DNA of 64,000 nucleotides, taken from Bacillota bacterium. Lineage in GTDB: Bacteria > Bacillota > Clostridia > Christensenellales > DTU072. Both the position numbers and the translations under genes were made by a program. Where the stretch lies: contig JAEXAB010000003.1 of NCBI GenBank assembly GCA_023394875.1, positions 625,661 through 689,660 of the forward strand, given 5' to 3'. Under the pieces are notes generated by a model that saw nothing but the letters and a program-made list of their open reading frames with translations, made no database searches and had not been told where the DNA came from. Positions 16,591-25,252 of the stretch are shown one piece after another; the stretch's first letter is position 1, and every line of letters starts with the position of its first letter.

Positions 16591-18237
16591 ATGAATTTAC
16601 TTAACAGATTTTTGGAACGGGAAGAATACTTGGATTACAATGATTTTTTCAATAACTGTAAAATTAAAGTTCCCGATAATTTTAATTTCGGTTATGACAT
16701 CATTGACGAGTATGCAAGACTGGAGCCAAACAAAAGAGCGTTAGTCTGGTGCAACGATAAGAAAGAGGAAAAGTTTTTCTCCTTTATGGACGTTTCCCTT
16801 ATTTCCAACAAAATAGCCAACCTCTTTATTAGTCTAGGACTGAAAAAAGGCGACGTGGTTATGACGATGCTTAACAGAAGGTGGGAATACTGGGTAACCG
16901 CCATAGCCTGCCATAAATTAGGCTTGCCTTTGGTACCTGCAACGTATATGCTCACTCCCAAGGATATTATTTACCGCGCAAAAAGCGCAGGAGTAAAATG
17001 TCTGATTTCCACCAATGAAGAAACGGTACTACATAGCATAAGAGAAAGTAAAGACGGCTTAGAAGATATTATTCTCTATTCTGTAGCAGACAATGACGGC
17101 TTTAGGAATTTTAATAGAGAATTTGAAGTTCAGAGTTCCGAGCTTACTAAAGTTAATACCGTGCTTGACGATGAGATGTTGATTTACTTTACGTCAGGCA
17201 CAACGGGCTATCCTAAGATGGTATCACATAATTATTTGTATCCTTTGGGACATATCTATAACGCAAAATACTGGCATACCGTTGTTGACGACGGTTTGCA
17301 CTTTACCGCCGCCGAAACCGGCTGGGCAAAATGCAGTTGGGGCAAAATTTACGGTCAATGGATAGCGGGTACCGCCATATTCGTATATGATTATTTCGGC
17401 AAGTTTGACCCTACCGATTTGTTGGACCATATCCCAAAATACCACATCAATACTTTCTGCGCTCCGCCCACTATTTACCGCTACCTCATTAAGTCCGACC
17501 TAACGAAGTATGATTTAAGCTCCCTTACTCACTGCTCTACCGCGGGAGAACCGCTTAACGCCGAAGTTTTCAAGCAGTTCTATAACGCAACGGGCTTAAA
17601 AATTTACGAAGGTTACGGTCAGACCGAAACCAGCATAATCTTAGGTACCTTCAATATGGTGGATATCCGTCCGGGCAGTATGGGCAAGGCTTGTCCTTTG
17701 TATGACATACACCTGCTTGACTCCGAAGGTAACGACGTGGAAAACGGCGAAGTCGGAGAAATTGTTATAAAAATAAGAAAACCGCAATGCGGCTTGCTCT
17801 ATCAGTATCACGGCAACCCCGAACTTACCGAAAATTTATTAGGTCAAGGCTATCACCGTACCGGTGACCTTGCTTACCGCGATGAAGACGGATATTATTG
17901 GTTTATCGGCAGATCCGACGATATAATAAAATCCAGCGGCTACCGTATCGGGCCGTTTGAAGTAGAAAGCGCGCTGCATGAGCATCCCGCCGTATTGGAA
18001 TGCGCCATAACCGGCGTACCAGACCCCGTACGCGGTCAAATTATTAAAGCAACCGTTGTTTTGACTAAGAACTACTCCCCTAGCGAAGAACTGGTCAGAG
18101 AACTGCAAGACCACGTGAAAAACACCACCGCGCCCTACAAATATCCAAGAATTATTGAATTCGTAACCGAACTTCCCAAAACAATCAGCGGAAAAATCCG
18201 CAGAGTGGAAATCCGCAAAAACGACGAATCGAAATAA
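16591..18237 (+). CDS. AMP-binding acyl-CoA synthetase (medium-chain type)
   Basis: Activates a carboxylic acid to its acyl-CoA via an acyl-adenylate. Seen: P-loop YFTSGTTGYPKM, EGYGQTET, the hinge and catalytic region RTGDLAYRDEDGYYWFIGR, KSSGYRIGPFEVE, and the C-terminal Lys motif PKTISGKIRR. The 548-residue length fits medium-chain or acetoacetyl-type synthetases. SD AAGGAG lies upstream of the ATG. The leader-peptide attenuator ahead of it suggests control by branched-chain amino acids, so isobutyrate or another branched-chain acid is a plausible but unproven substrate. Confidence 0.93.
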   Translation: MNLLNRFLEREEYLDYNDFFNNCKIKVPDNFNFGYDIIDEYARLEPNKRALVWCNDKKEEKFFSFMDVSLISNKIANLFISLGLKKGDVVMTMLNRRWEYWVTAIACHKLGLPLVPATYMLTPKDIIYRAKSAGVKCLISTNEETVLHSIRESKDGLEDIILYSVADNDGFRNFNREFEVQSSELTKVNTVLDDEMLIYFTSGTTGYPKMVSHNYLYPLGHIYNAKYWHTVVDDGLHFTAAETGWAKCSWGKIYGQWIAGTAIFVYDYFGKFDPTDLLDHIPKYHINTFCAPPTIYRYLIKSDLTKYDLSSLTHCSTAGEPLNAEVFKQFYNATGLKIYEGYGQTETSIILGTFNMVDIRPGSMGKACPLYDIHLLDSEGNDVENGEVGEIVIKIRKPQCGLLYQYHGNPELTENLLGQGYHRTGDLAYRDEDGYYWFIGRSDDIIKSSGYRIGPFEVESALHEHPAVLECAITGVPDPVRGQIIKATVVLTKNYSPSEELVRELQDHVKNTTAPYKYPRIIEFVTELPKTISGKIRRVEIRKNDESK

Positions 18238-18253
18238 CCTTTATCTATGTAAA

Positions 18254-18290
18254 ATAAAAACGCGCAAAGTAATTTTGCGCGTTTTTTGTT
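18254..18290 (+). terminator. Terminator between acyl-CoA synthetase and DUF421 genes
   Basis: ACGCGCAAA-GTAAT-TTTGCGCGT followed by T6; A-tract on the other side, so it serves both convergent genes. Confidence 0.9.
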
Positions 18291-18986
18291 TTATTGGAGG
18301 TATTTTTTATAATGAACGTAAAAGTTCTGTCCGTTATCGTCATAATAAGCTAGCAATATATTTTTTAAGTCCTTTTTATCCTTAACCTTTAGCCCGTCAA
18401 GTAACCATTCTTCGTCTTTGTTGACCATGTTTAGGGATTCTTCAGATATATTCCCGTCCACTACTAGGTACTGAACTAGCTTTGGCTGAACTTCCTGCGG
18501 CAAATTAAAATCTTCCGCAACTACGGGACGTTGGTTGTTCTTAGGCAGTACGCTAAGTTTTCCGCTGGTCTCAAAAATGGCGTAAGCAATATCTTCCAGA
18601 TGAAAAAATCCTTTTTCCCTTGCCAGACCGCATAATTCATTGACGGTAATTTTGCTTTTCTTTAAGTTCTCATAATCCAACTTGCCGTCGTTAATAAGTA
18701 TAAGCGGCGTGCCGTTGGCAAACTTTTTTAGCATTGCCCCTTTTCTTCCCAATATTGATATAATTAAGTCAAAAAAGAAAAACGCCGCCATGGCAATAAG
18801 ATAATGATAGAAGGGCTGATTAAGTTCGGTAGTCATTTCTGCGGCAATGGAACCAATGCTTATTCCCACTATATAATCAATAAAAGTAAGCTGCGCAAGC
18901 TGCTTTTTCCCCAACAGCTTTGCTATAAAAAACAACACCACGTAGGCGGTTAATGAAAACACCAAAACCTTGACAATATCATTCAT
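18291..18986 (-). CDS. DUF421 family membrane protein (YetF-like)
   Basis: 231-residue YetF/YrbG-type protein. Seen: three N-terminal TM segments (about residues 5-25, 35-55, 60-80) with the conserved KQLAQLTFIDYIVGISIGS, and a C-terminal soluble domain with GTPLILINDGKLDYENLKKS. In Bacillus, YetF homologues affect spore or membrane properties; the biochemical role is unknown. It is a single-gene unit ended by the shared terminator. Family call is firm, function open. Confidence 0.9.
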   Translation of the reverse strand: MNDIVKVLVFSLTAYVVLFFIAKLLGKKQLAQLTFIDYIVGISIGSIAAEMTTELNQPFYHYLIAMAAFFFFDLIISILGRKGAMLKKFANGTPLILINDGKLDYENLKKSKITVNELCGLAREKGFFHLEDIAYAIFETSGKLSVLPKNNQRPVVAEDFNLPQEVQPKLVQYLVVDGNISEESLNMVNKDEEWLLDGLKVKDKKDLKNILLAYYDDNGQNFYVHYKKYLQ

Positions 18987-19122
18987 AATAAAACCTCATA
19001 AATAACTATTGCCAATATTAGAATGCTAATACCCAAGTAAACTATTTGTATTATAAAATAGCTTTTGGGTTACCTTAATAACAATTTTTGTTCCCTGTTT
19101 TTATATTATTAATATAATATCC

Positions 19123-19235
19123 ATACTTTTCACTATTGCCTATTCCTTATTACTTCCAAAAATCGACTATATTATATTGAATAGTGAAGTATGTATAAGT
19201 AAAATCGACAAGTCTTTTTTACTTGTCGATTTTTT
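19123..19235. terminator. Inverted repeats downstream of tmRNA
   Basis: AAAATCGACAAGT (from 19200) pairs with ACTTGTCGATTTT (to about 19233), T-tracts on both sides: a bidirectional terminator. Just before it, ATACTTTTCACTATT (about 19123-19137) and AATAGTGAAGTAT (about 19180-19192) form a weaker inverted repeat. Nothing else is seen in 18987-19254. Confidence 0.65.
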
Positions 19236-19254
19236 GTGGAGTATTAAATACCAA

Positions 19255-19475
19255 AACCGCAGTCCGAGTCACGCAATAAGGGCGCAAGATGCGCCCTTAT
19301 ACAAGGTTTTGGTGGAGTATTCAAGCCCACTCCGCTCTTAAAAACCTTGGAGAAGGGTTGCAGATTGTGTTCTTATAAGTGCGAGGACAAGGGCGCGTAC
19401 ACAGACGTACGCAACCGCAGTCCGAGTCACGCAATAAGGGCGCAAAATGCGCCCTTATGCAAGGTTTTGGTGGAG
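19255..19475. repeat. Tandem 63-bp repeat of the tmRNA 3' flank
   Basis: 19255-19317 and 19413-19475 match at about 61 of 63 positions. Each unit holds the last bases of tmRNA (CTCCACC on the minus strand), AAACCTTG, and the hairpin ATAAGGGCGC/GCGCCCTTAT. Only the right copy is joined to a complete tmRNA; the left copy follows a different CTTGAATACTCCACCA tail. Confidence 0.85.
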
Positions 19476-19814
19476 ATGAGGGGACTTGCACCCCTGTTCT
19501 TACTTGGTTAAAGAGATTTTTCTACATACTTAGCTTGATTGAAATTTTGGTCGCAAGTTTCGTCCAAAGAAGCAAACCGAAACCTGTCAAGCCCCTAATA
19601 CAATTTTGCCGTCGAGGCACATAGCAAAATCGTTCTCTGCTGTCACACGCCGAAACAAGGCTCGCAGACCTTCCCTGCCCGACGGCTGCCATTAAGCGGC
19701 AGCTAACTCTAAATTATTATCTCTAGCGTTTATTTTAATTTTGCGTTTTTACGAAGACGACCCTTCGGTATGCTTAACCGCCCCTCGCAAGCAAGTCGAA
19801 TCTAAAACATCCCC
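19468..19814 (-). ncRNA. ssrA: Transfer-messenger RNA (tmRNA)
   Basis: One-piece tmRNA of 347 nt with encoded CCA. The 5' end GGGGATGTTTTAGATTCGAC and the 3' end CATCTCCACCA pair in a 7-bp acceptor stem, and GGGGTGCAAGTCCCC forms the T arm. The tag frame starts at GCT after ATAAAC (complement 19692-19727) and reads ARDNNLELAAA then TAA. Pseudoknot regions follow. A hairpin downstream (about 19434-19459) may end the transcript. Confidence 0.95.
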
Positions 19815-19898
19815 ATGCCTGTTTTGAACAACTATATTATATGTTTATATATATTATTTGTCAATATAAATAAGTTAGTATACATTTTTTGCATAATA

Positions 19899-19927
19899 TT
19901 GACTTTGAAACCTGAATATAGTAATAT
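19899..19927 (+). promoter_or_regulatory. Promoter of the ZIP gene, near-leaderless
   Basis: TTGACT (19899-19904), 17-bp spacer, TAATAT (19922-19927). The ATG is 12 bp after the -10, leaving a leader of about 6 nt with no SD. Confidence 0.6.
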
Positions 19928-19939
19928 GGTAGAATAAAT

Positions 19940-20740
19940 ATGTTATTGATATTATCAATCTGCGCAGGCGCAGGCATTATCGGGACCGGTTTAGGCGGGT
20001 TAATAGGCACATCTTTGGGCAGTAAAAGCGAAAAAGCTTTATGCGGTATACTTTCGTTTTCGGCGGGAGTAATGCTCAGTATAGTTTGTTTTGACCTTAT
20101 CCCAGAAGCATACGAAATTTACCAAAATATCTATTTTATACTAGCCGCCACCGCCGGTGGAATACTTATGGTAGTTATTATTGGATATATTGTGGACAAA
20201 ATATCGGCAAAAAGTAACGACGGCGTAATCCATAAGCACAATCACGCTTGCCCTTGCAACACCGTACCGCAACTTGTTACCAATAAGCCTAACCGCTCCC
20301 TTTATCGGGCGGGATTGGTTATGGTACTTGCAATAGCTTTACATAATCTGCCCGAAGGCATGGCTATCGGCGCAGGAAGCTCTATTAATCCGGTAAGAGG
20401 AGCAATGCTAGCTTTACTAATAGCCATACATAACATACCCGAAGGAATGAGCATTGCCGCTCCCTTATGCGCAGGCGGAATGAGTAAATTTATGGCGGTA
20501 TTACTAACCTGTTTAGCCGGCGCCGCCACCGTCGTGGGTGGAATAATCGGATACCTGGTAAGTTCGGTAAATATGATATTTACGGCAATAAGCCTTGCTT
20601 TTGCGGGCGGGGCAATGCTATACGTTACTTTCGGAGAAATAATACCCGAAGCCGTTAATTCTGATAAGAACCGTTCCTTTTCCTTTTTTACTATTATAGG
20701 GATACTGTTCGGGATACTACTCTGCTACGTACTGATGTGA
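19940..20740 (+). CDS. ZIP family metal transporter
   Basis: Divalent metal (zinc, iron or manganese) permease of the ZIP family. 266 residues with about eight TM segments. Seen: a His-rich cytoplasmic loop (HKHNHACPC, about residue 94-102), then the TM4/TM5 metal-site motifs ALHNLPEGMAIG and AIHNIPEGMS. The ATG is supported by the family N-terminus (GLGGLIGTSLG) though it has no SD. The metal cannot be told from sequence. Confidence 0.92.
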   Translation: MLLILSICAGAGIIGTGLGGLIGTSLGSKSEKALCGILSFSAGVMLSIVCFDLIPEAYEIYQNIYFILAATAGGILMVVIIGYIVDKISAKSNDGVIHKHNHACPCNTVPQLVTNKPNRSLYRAGLVMVLAIALHNLPEGMAIGAGSSINPVRGAMLALLIAIHNIPEGMSIAAPLCAGGMSKFMAVLLTCLAGAATVVGGIIGYLVSSVNMIFTAISLAFAGGAMLYVTFGEIIPEAVNSDKNRSFSFFTIIGILFGILLCYVLM

Positions 20741-20788
20741 AATATAGGCATTATTATGAGATAAAATCAAATTGAAGGAGAACTACAA

Positions 20789-21526
20789 ATGCCCAAAAGT
20801 TTTGTAATAATCTATGTTCTAGGCGGGTTGATTGCCGCCGCGATAATTTTGATGTGCGTTTTCTTTATCGTCAAGTCTTTTGCCAGAGCCAAAGCTATCG
20901 GAATGGACACGAAAGTACTCAAAGAGACCATAAAAAACAGCGCAATCTTCTCCATCGTCCCCAGTATTCCCATAGTAATCGGTATAGGTATTATGATGCA
21001 ATATTTAGGACTTGCCATACCCTGGATAAGGCTTACCGTAATAGGTTCTCTCCAATATGAGCTAATCGCAATGGACCAGGTTGGGCTTACTGCTTCTCAA
21101 CCCACCCCTGCTTTAATAGCAACGGCGGTTATCGTTATGACTTTAAGTATCATAAGCGGTCCTCTTTTCAATGCCATTATCTATAAAAAATATCAAGGCA
21201 AACTGGAAGATTTGCAAAAGAAAAATGCAAAACTGATGGACACCGTTACCGGAGCTTTGATGGGCGGACTGCTTGCAGGTATGCTCAGTTCTATATTGGT
21301 TGGCGGTATTTTCTCCATCGGAAAACCCGTTGATAATGCCGGAGGCGCTGTTTCTTACGGAGAAATCGTATTGATAACTTTGGCGTCGAGCGTAATTATT
21401 ATGGCTCTTTGCGGAGTTATTCTCAAGGTATTCAAGCAAAAATGGATAGAAAACTATGCCTTACCTATTACAATACTAGGTTCGCTTGCCATAGCTTACG
21501 CTTTTGTCCCCGTCTTTGCAGGTTAA
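20789..21526 (+). CDS. DUF5058 family membrane protein
   Basis: 245-residue membrane protein with about six TM segments, matching DUF5058 in the signature IKNSAIFSIVPSIPIVIGIG followed by a PWIRLTVIGSLQYE block. SD AAGGAG precedes the ATG. The next gene, another polytopic membrane protein, follows 9 bp downstream with its own GGAGG, and a GPH symporter follows that. DUF5058 proteins commonly come with such a partner; together they look like a two-subunit transporter of unknown substrate. Confidence 0.85.
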   Translation: MPKSFVIIYVLGGLIAAAIILMCVFFIVKSFARAKAIGMDTKVLKETIKNSAIFSIVPSIPIVIGIGIMMQYLGLAIPWIRLTVIGSLQYELIAMDQVGLTASQPTPALIATAVIVMTLSIISGPLFNAIIYKKYQGKLEDLQKKNAKLMDTVTGALMGGLLAGMLSSILVGGIFSIGKPVDNAGGAVSYGEIVLITLASSVIIMALCGVILKVFKQKWIENYALPITILGSLAIAYAFVPVFAG

Positions 21527-21535
21527 GGAGGAATT

Positions 21536-22228
21536 ATGAAGAACACTCAAAACAACGTAGTAAGAACAAAAGAAGAACACAATCTTCATATGCACACCTT
21601 GGGCAGAACGTTTACTTGGGCTCTGTTGGGGCTTATGTTATTAGTGCCGGTATTCTATTGCATAGCGGCGAAAGTAACGCCCGATTGGAAGACCTTGGCA
21701 AAATGTATACCATTTATGTTAGGTTATGTAGCAATCGGACTAATCGAAGCCATTAGCTATGCTCCCTTACTTGGCACAAGCGGGCAATATATTTCTTTTA
21801 TTACCGGCAATATCAGCAATCTTAAACTTCCCTGCGCAGTAAACGCCCAGAATATTGCTAAGTCAAAACCCGGCAGTGAAGAACAGGAAATACTAACTAC
21901 CGTAAGTATTGCTGTAAGCAGTATAGTAACGACAATTATAATCCTGGTAGGACTAATTCCTCTTGTGTTGTTCCAGGAGCAGATTGTTACTACCCTTAAT
22001 CCTATTTCACCATACGTTATCCCCGCTATTTTCGGCGGACTTACTATGGTGCTTGCCGCAAGATACTTCAAAATTGCCGTTATACCCTTTTCGGCGTGTA
22101 TTATTATCTGTGTAGTTGGTAACTTGTTGAATTTCGGTTCTGCTTTAAGCCAATCCACAATGATAATAGTCGGCATGGTAATCAGCGGTATTTCTACCAC
22201 AATATTATACAAAAAGAAAAAACTATAA
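21536..22228 (+). CDS. Membrane partner of DUF5058 protein
   Basis: 230-residue polytopic membrane protein, about six TM segments, no named domain recognised. Seen: a charged N-terminus with HNLHMHTLG, then TM segments, a conserved-looking EAISYAPLLGTSGQYISF loop with polar residues inside the membrane, and a C-terminal KKKK tail. GGAGG precedes the ATG, 9 bp after the DUF5058 stop. It probably forms a complex with that protein. Function is unknown; a transporter role is inferred only from topology and neighbours. Confidence 0.75.
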   Translation: MKNTQNNVVRTKEEHNLHMHTLGRTFTWALLGLMLLVPVFYCIAAKVTPDWKTLAKCIPFMLGYVAIGLIEAISYAPLLGTSGQYISFITGNISNLKLPCAVNAQNIAKSKPGSEEQEILTTVSIAVSSIVTTIIILVGLIPLVLFQEQIVTTLNPISPYVIPAIFGGLTMVLAARYFKIAVIPFSACIIICVVGNLLNFGSALSQSTMIIVGMVISGISTTILYKKKKL

Positions 22229-22230
22229 GA

Positions 22231-23727
22231 ATGACAGATAAAAAAATATCAAATAAGAAACTATTCGGCATGCTCAGCTATGCCGCCGGAGATACTATGT
22301 GCGGCGGAGTTGGGCAAGTAATCAGCGCGTATTATCTCACTTTTCTACTTTACGTAGTAGGACTTAATCCCATCTTAGCAGGTCTGGTTACCGGTATAGG
22401 TAAGTTTTGGGACGGAATATCCGACCCGATTATGGGCGTAGCCGTTGACCGCACAAGGACAAAGTGGGGCGCCTGCAGACCGTACTTTCTTATCAGCGTA
22501 ATACCTTTGTTCTTTACATATTTTATGCTTTGGTACGGCTGGGGCATAGAGGGAGAAATCGGCAAGTTTGTTTATTTTGCCTTTGCATATATCGCTTTTT
22601 CCACAGCCTTTACTATAGCCGCCGTGCCTTATGAAGCCTTGTTGCCGAAGATGATTGACGGCTATCAGGAAAGAACCAACTACAGCTCATTAAGAATGAT
22701 TTTTTCGGGAGTTGGCTGCGTTTTGAGTACCTATATCTATGAATGGCTGGTGCCTTCGGCTACGTTGAGCCCCGCAAACATACCGAACTTCCGCAACTTA
22801 GGTTTGGTTTTGGGGGTGTTCTTCGCCCTTCCCATGCTTTTTACTTTCTTCGGGACAAAAGAAAATCCAACCCCTCTTTCCTCTCAGAAAATGACTTTGA
22901 AAATGGTGTTATTGCATTACAAAGAGGTTTTACAGAGCAAGACTTACCGCAAATATTTTGCCCTTAATTTATGCGGAGCTTTTGTATCCAGCGCTGTTTT
23001 GAGTTCTTTAATGGTTTTCCTATACATAACGTACGGTAATATACAAAATCTGTTTCTTACGTTCAGCCTTTCCTTTATCGTTATTAATCTAAAAGGTGCA
23101 ATAGAGATTGCATTCTTCCCTATAAATGTAATTTTGATGAAAAAATTTAATAAGCACCGCCCGTATCTAATCGATGTACCGCTTATTATCGCTTCTTCAA
23201 TAATAATACTATTTGTAACCCCCCAAACGCCAATATGGGTATTTTTAATAGCTATGGCATTTTTAGGTGCCGGCACATCATGCTTAGGTTTTGTTCCTAT
23301 GACTTTGCTGCCTGACCTTGCCGACGTCGATGAACTTATACATGGCAAACGCCGTGAAGGAAGTAACGCAGGTCTTACTACCATGGGTAAAAAAATTGTT
23401 TCGGGCTTGGCAATTACAGTTTTCGGGCTAATTTTGGGGATATTCGGACTAAATACCAACGGAGGAACGGAAAGTTCCACAGCTGTCGGTACAAACGCAA
23501 TAGTAGCAGTAAAAATTATGTTCTGCGTTATTCCCCTTGTCGTCTGTTCGGTAATGCTACTTATTTCCCGCACCTATAAACTGGATGAACGCCGCCACAG
23601 CCTTATTAAAAATTTATTAAAGAGAAAAGAAGTGGGCGAAGAAATAACCTTTACCGAAGAAGAAGTAAAGGCTTGTGAAGAAGTGTCGGGGCATAAATTC
23701 GAAACTCTTTGGATTTCCAAAAATTAA
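22231..23727 (+). CDS. GPH (MelB-type) sugar:cation symporter
   Basis: 498-residue MFS-fold permease of the glycoside-pentoside-hexuronide family with 12 predicted TM segments. Seen: YAAGDTM near the start, the family motif SDPIMGVAVDRTRTKWG with a cytoplasmic R-rich loop, and DLADVDELIHGKRREGS before TM9-10. It starts 2 bp after the previous stop without a clear SD, so translation is probably coupled. Substrate unknown: GPH members carry sugars or sugar acids, but no catabolic gene is adjacent. Confidence 0.9.
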   Translation: MTDKKISNKKLFGMLSYAAGDTMCGGVGQVISAYYLTFLLYVVGLNPILAGLVTGIGKFWDGISDPIMGVAVDRTRTKWGACRPYFLISVIPLFFTYFMLWYGWGIEGEIGKFVYFAFAYIAFSTAFTIAAVPYEALLPKMIDGYQERTNYSSLRMIFSGVGCVLSTYIYEWLVPSATLSPANIPNFRNLGLVLGVFFALPMLFTFFGTKENPTPLSSQKMTLKMVLLHYKEVLQSKTYRKYFALNLCGAFVSSAVLSSLMVFLYITYGNIQNLFLTFSLSFIVINLKGAIEIAFFPINVILMKKFNKHRPYLIDVPLIIASSIIILFVTPQTPIWVFLIAMAFLGAGTSCLGFVPMTLLPDLADVDELIHGKRREGSNAGLTTMGKKIVSGLAITVFGLILGIFGLNTNGGTESSTAVGTNAIVAVKIMFCVIPLVVCSVMLLISRTYKLDERRHSLIKNLLKRKEVGEEITFTEEEVKACEEVSGHKFETLWISKN

Positions 23728-23850
23728 GCTGAATTACATAGGTTTTGTCTTCTCCCATACCGAAAAGGTTGTCAACGGTATGTTTGAGCCGTCCGTTTGT
23801 TATTTAGTCTTTGTCAATAGCCATTTTTAATAAAGTGCGTCTTTTGTCTA

Positions 23851-23879
23851 TTGACTTTATTTTCAATATATCCTATAAT
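23851..23879 (+). promoter_or_regulatory. Promoter of the mgtC-like gene
   Basis: TTGACT (23851-23856), 17-bp spacer, TATAAT (23874-23879), 35 bp before the ATG. No Mg-sensing leader fits in so short a space. Confidence 0.8.
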
Positions 23880-23914
23880 ATGTCAATATACTAAAGTATT
23901 AAGGAGTTTTTACT

Positions 23915-24601
23915 ATGCTAGCCGCATTTATGTCTATAATTGATTGGAACCAATCCCTTCTTGATTTCACAATCAGGCTGGTCGTTGCATCACTCTGCGG
24001 CTTTGCAATAGGTTTCGAAAGAAAGACGCGCTCCAAAGAAGCAGGCATAAGAACTCACGCGATAGTAGCTTTAGCTGCTACTTTGATGATGCTTATTTCC
24101 AAATACGGCTTTGTCGAATCGGAGACAAAGGACAGCGCAAGAATAGCGGCGCAGATTGTTTCGGGCATAGGCTTCTTAGGCGCGGGAATTATCTTCTACA
24201 GACGTGATATGCTGCACGGACTTACAACGGCAGCGGGCATTTGGGCAACAGCCGGTATAGGTATGGCTATAGGCGCAGGCATGGTAGCAACCGGCGTTAT
24301 CAGCACGGCAATTCTTCTTGTGCTCCAAATATTTCTGCACCGTCCGATTAAGCTTTTCCGCGGACGTGTCGTAACAATTTTGCGTATGATAGTAAGGGTG
24401 GAAAACGAACTGACTGTGGACACAATTCAATATATGTTCTCGGCAAAAAAGTTTTTGAAATTCAAAACAACTAATTCTAACGGCGATATAATTGCCGAGA
24501 TAGAACTTTCTACCGACAGAATTTTTACCGCCAAAGAAATTTACGAAATTGCAAGCACAACTCCTTTTATTATTAACCTGGAGAAGACCGACGAAATATA
24601 A
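23915..24601 (+). CDS. MgtC/SapB family protein
   Basis: 228-residue MgtC-like protein. Seen: four to five N-terminal TM segments with the conserved GFAIGFERKTRSKEAGIRTH and GIGFLGAGIIF motifs, GLTTAAGIWATAGIGMAIG, and a small C-terminal soluble domain (about 150-228). MgtC of pathogens inhibits F-type ATPase and helps growth at low Mg; many family members have unknown roles. AAGGAG sets the ATG. Single-gene unit with its own promoter and terminator. Confidence 0.92.
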   Translation: MLAAFMSIIDWNQSLLDFTIRLVVASLCGFAIGFERKTRSKEAGIRTHAIVALAATLMMLISKYGFVESETKDSARIAAQIVSGIGFLGAGIIFYRRDMLHGLTTAAGIWATAGIGMAIGAGMVATGVISTAILLVLQIFLHRPIKLFRGRVVTILRMIVRVENELTVDTIQYMFSAKKFLKFKTTNSNGDIIAEIELSTDRIFTAKEIYEIASTTPFIINLEKTDEI

Positions 24602-24619
24602 TATATAGATATTATCCCC

Positions 24620-24655
24620 ATAATCCTTGCCCATGTGGCAAGGATTTTTTTTTGC
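24620..24655 (+). terminator. Terminator after mgtC-like gene
   Basis: AATCCTTGCC-CATGT-GGCAAGGATT followed by T9. Confidence 0.92.
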
Positions 24656-24698
24656 ACATATTAATGTTTTATAACGACAAAATTTTTATGGAGGTATT

Positions 24699-25196
24699 AT
24701 GACTAAATGCAAATACAAGGCTGATATGCCTTATCCCGATACAATAATAAAAACCCAAAGCATGTATGAAATCCGCCTGCTTATGCCAGTTTACGGAGGC
24801 AGAGAAAGCGAAACAACGGCTATTATGAATTATATTTATCAGAGCTATGTTTTAGCCGAACAATATCCCGAAATAGCCGATTGCCTATTACATATCGGCA
24901 TGGTGGAAATGGAACATCACGAAATGCTGGGCAAGGCAATAACAATGCTTGGCGGCACTCCCTACATTGGTGGCAACCACAGTTATTGGCAAGGGAGCTA
25001 CGCTAATTACAGCAAGGATATAAAAACCATACTGCAAAACGATATAGCTGACGAAAAACAGGCAATACGGGATTATAAAGATATTACACATACTTCCAAA
25101 ATGCCCGAAATAGTCGTTCTTGTGGAAAGAATAATAGAGGACGAAAAGGTCCATATAGAAATACTAACCACCATTATTAATAGTCTAAATAGTTAA
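24699..25196 (+). CDS. Ferritin-like diiron/dimanganese protein
   Basis: 165-residue four-helix-bundle protein. Seen: ESETTAIMNYIYQS in helix 1, EMEHHEMLG (ExxH type) in helix 2, then DEKQAIRDY in helix 3 and EDEKVHIEIL in helix 4: the Glu/His set of a dinuclear metal site. It resembles rubrerythrin-like and CotJC/manganese-catalase-like proteins, with a conserved Gly-rich segment LGGTPYIGGNHSYW between helices 2 and 3. GGAGG precedes the ATG. Peroxide removal or metal storage is likely; which metal is not known. Confidence 0.85.
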   Translation: MTKCKYKADMPYPDTIIKTQSMYEIRLLMPVYGGRESETTAIMNYIYQSYVLAEQYPEIADCLLHIGMVEMEHHEMLGKAITMLGGTPYIGGNHSYWQGSYANYSKDIKTILQNDIADEKQAIRDYKDITHTSKMPEIVVLVERIIEDEKVHIEILTTIINSLNS

Positions 25197-25236
25197 AAAG
25201 ACTGCCTCACAAAAATGAGGCAGTCTTAGTTTTAGT
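25195..25236 (+). terminator. Terminator after ferritin-like gene
   Basis: AAGACTGCCTCA-CAAAAA-TGAGGCAGTCTT with T-rich flanks on both sides; it also lies just past the stop of the convergent lipoprotein gene. Confidence 0.9.
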
Positions 25237-25252
25237 AAAAAGTTACTTGTTT

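Noticed and set aside
19379..19624. 81-codon plus-strand frame
   Set aside because: Lies antisense over the tmRNA 3' region and its duplicated flank.
22944..23573. 209-codon open frame on the minus strand
   Set aside because: Antisense to the GPH symporter, whose motifs and TM pattern are clear.
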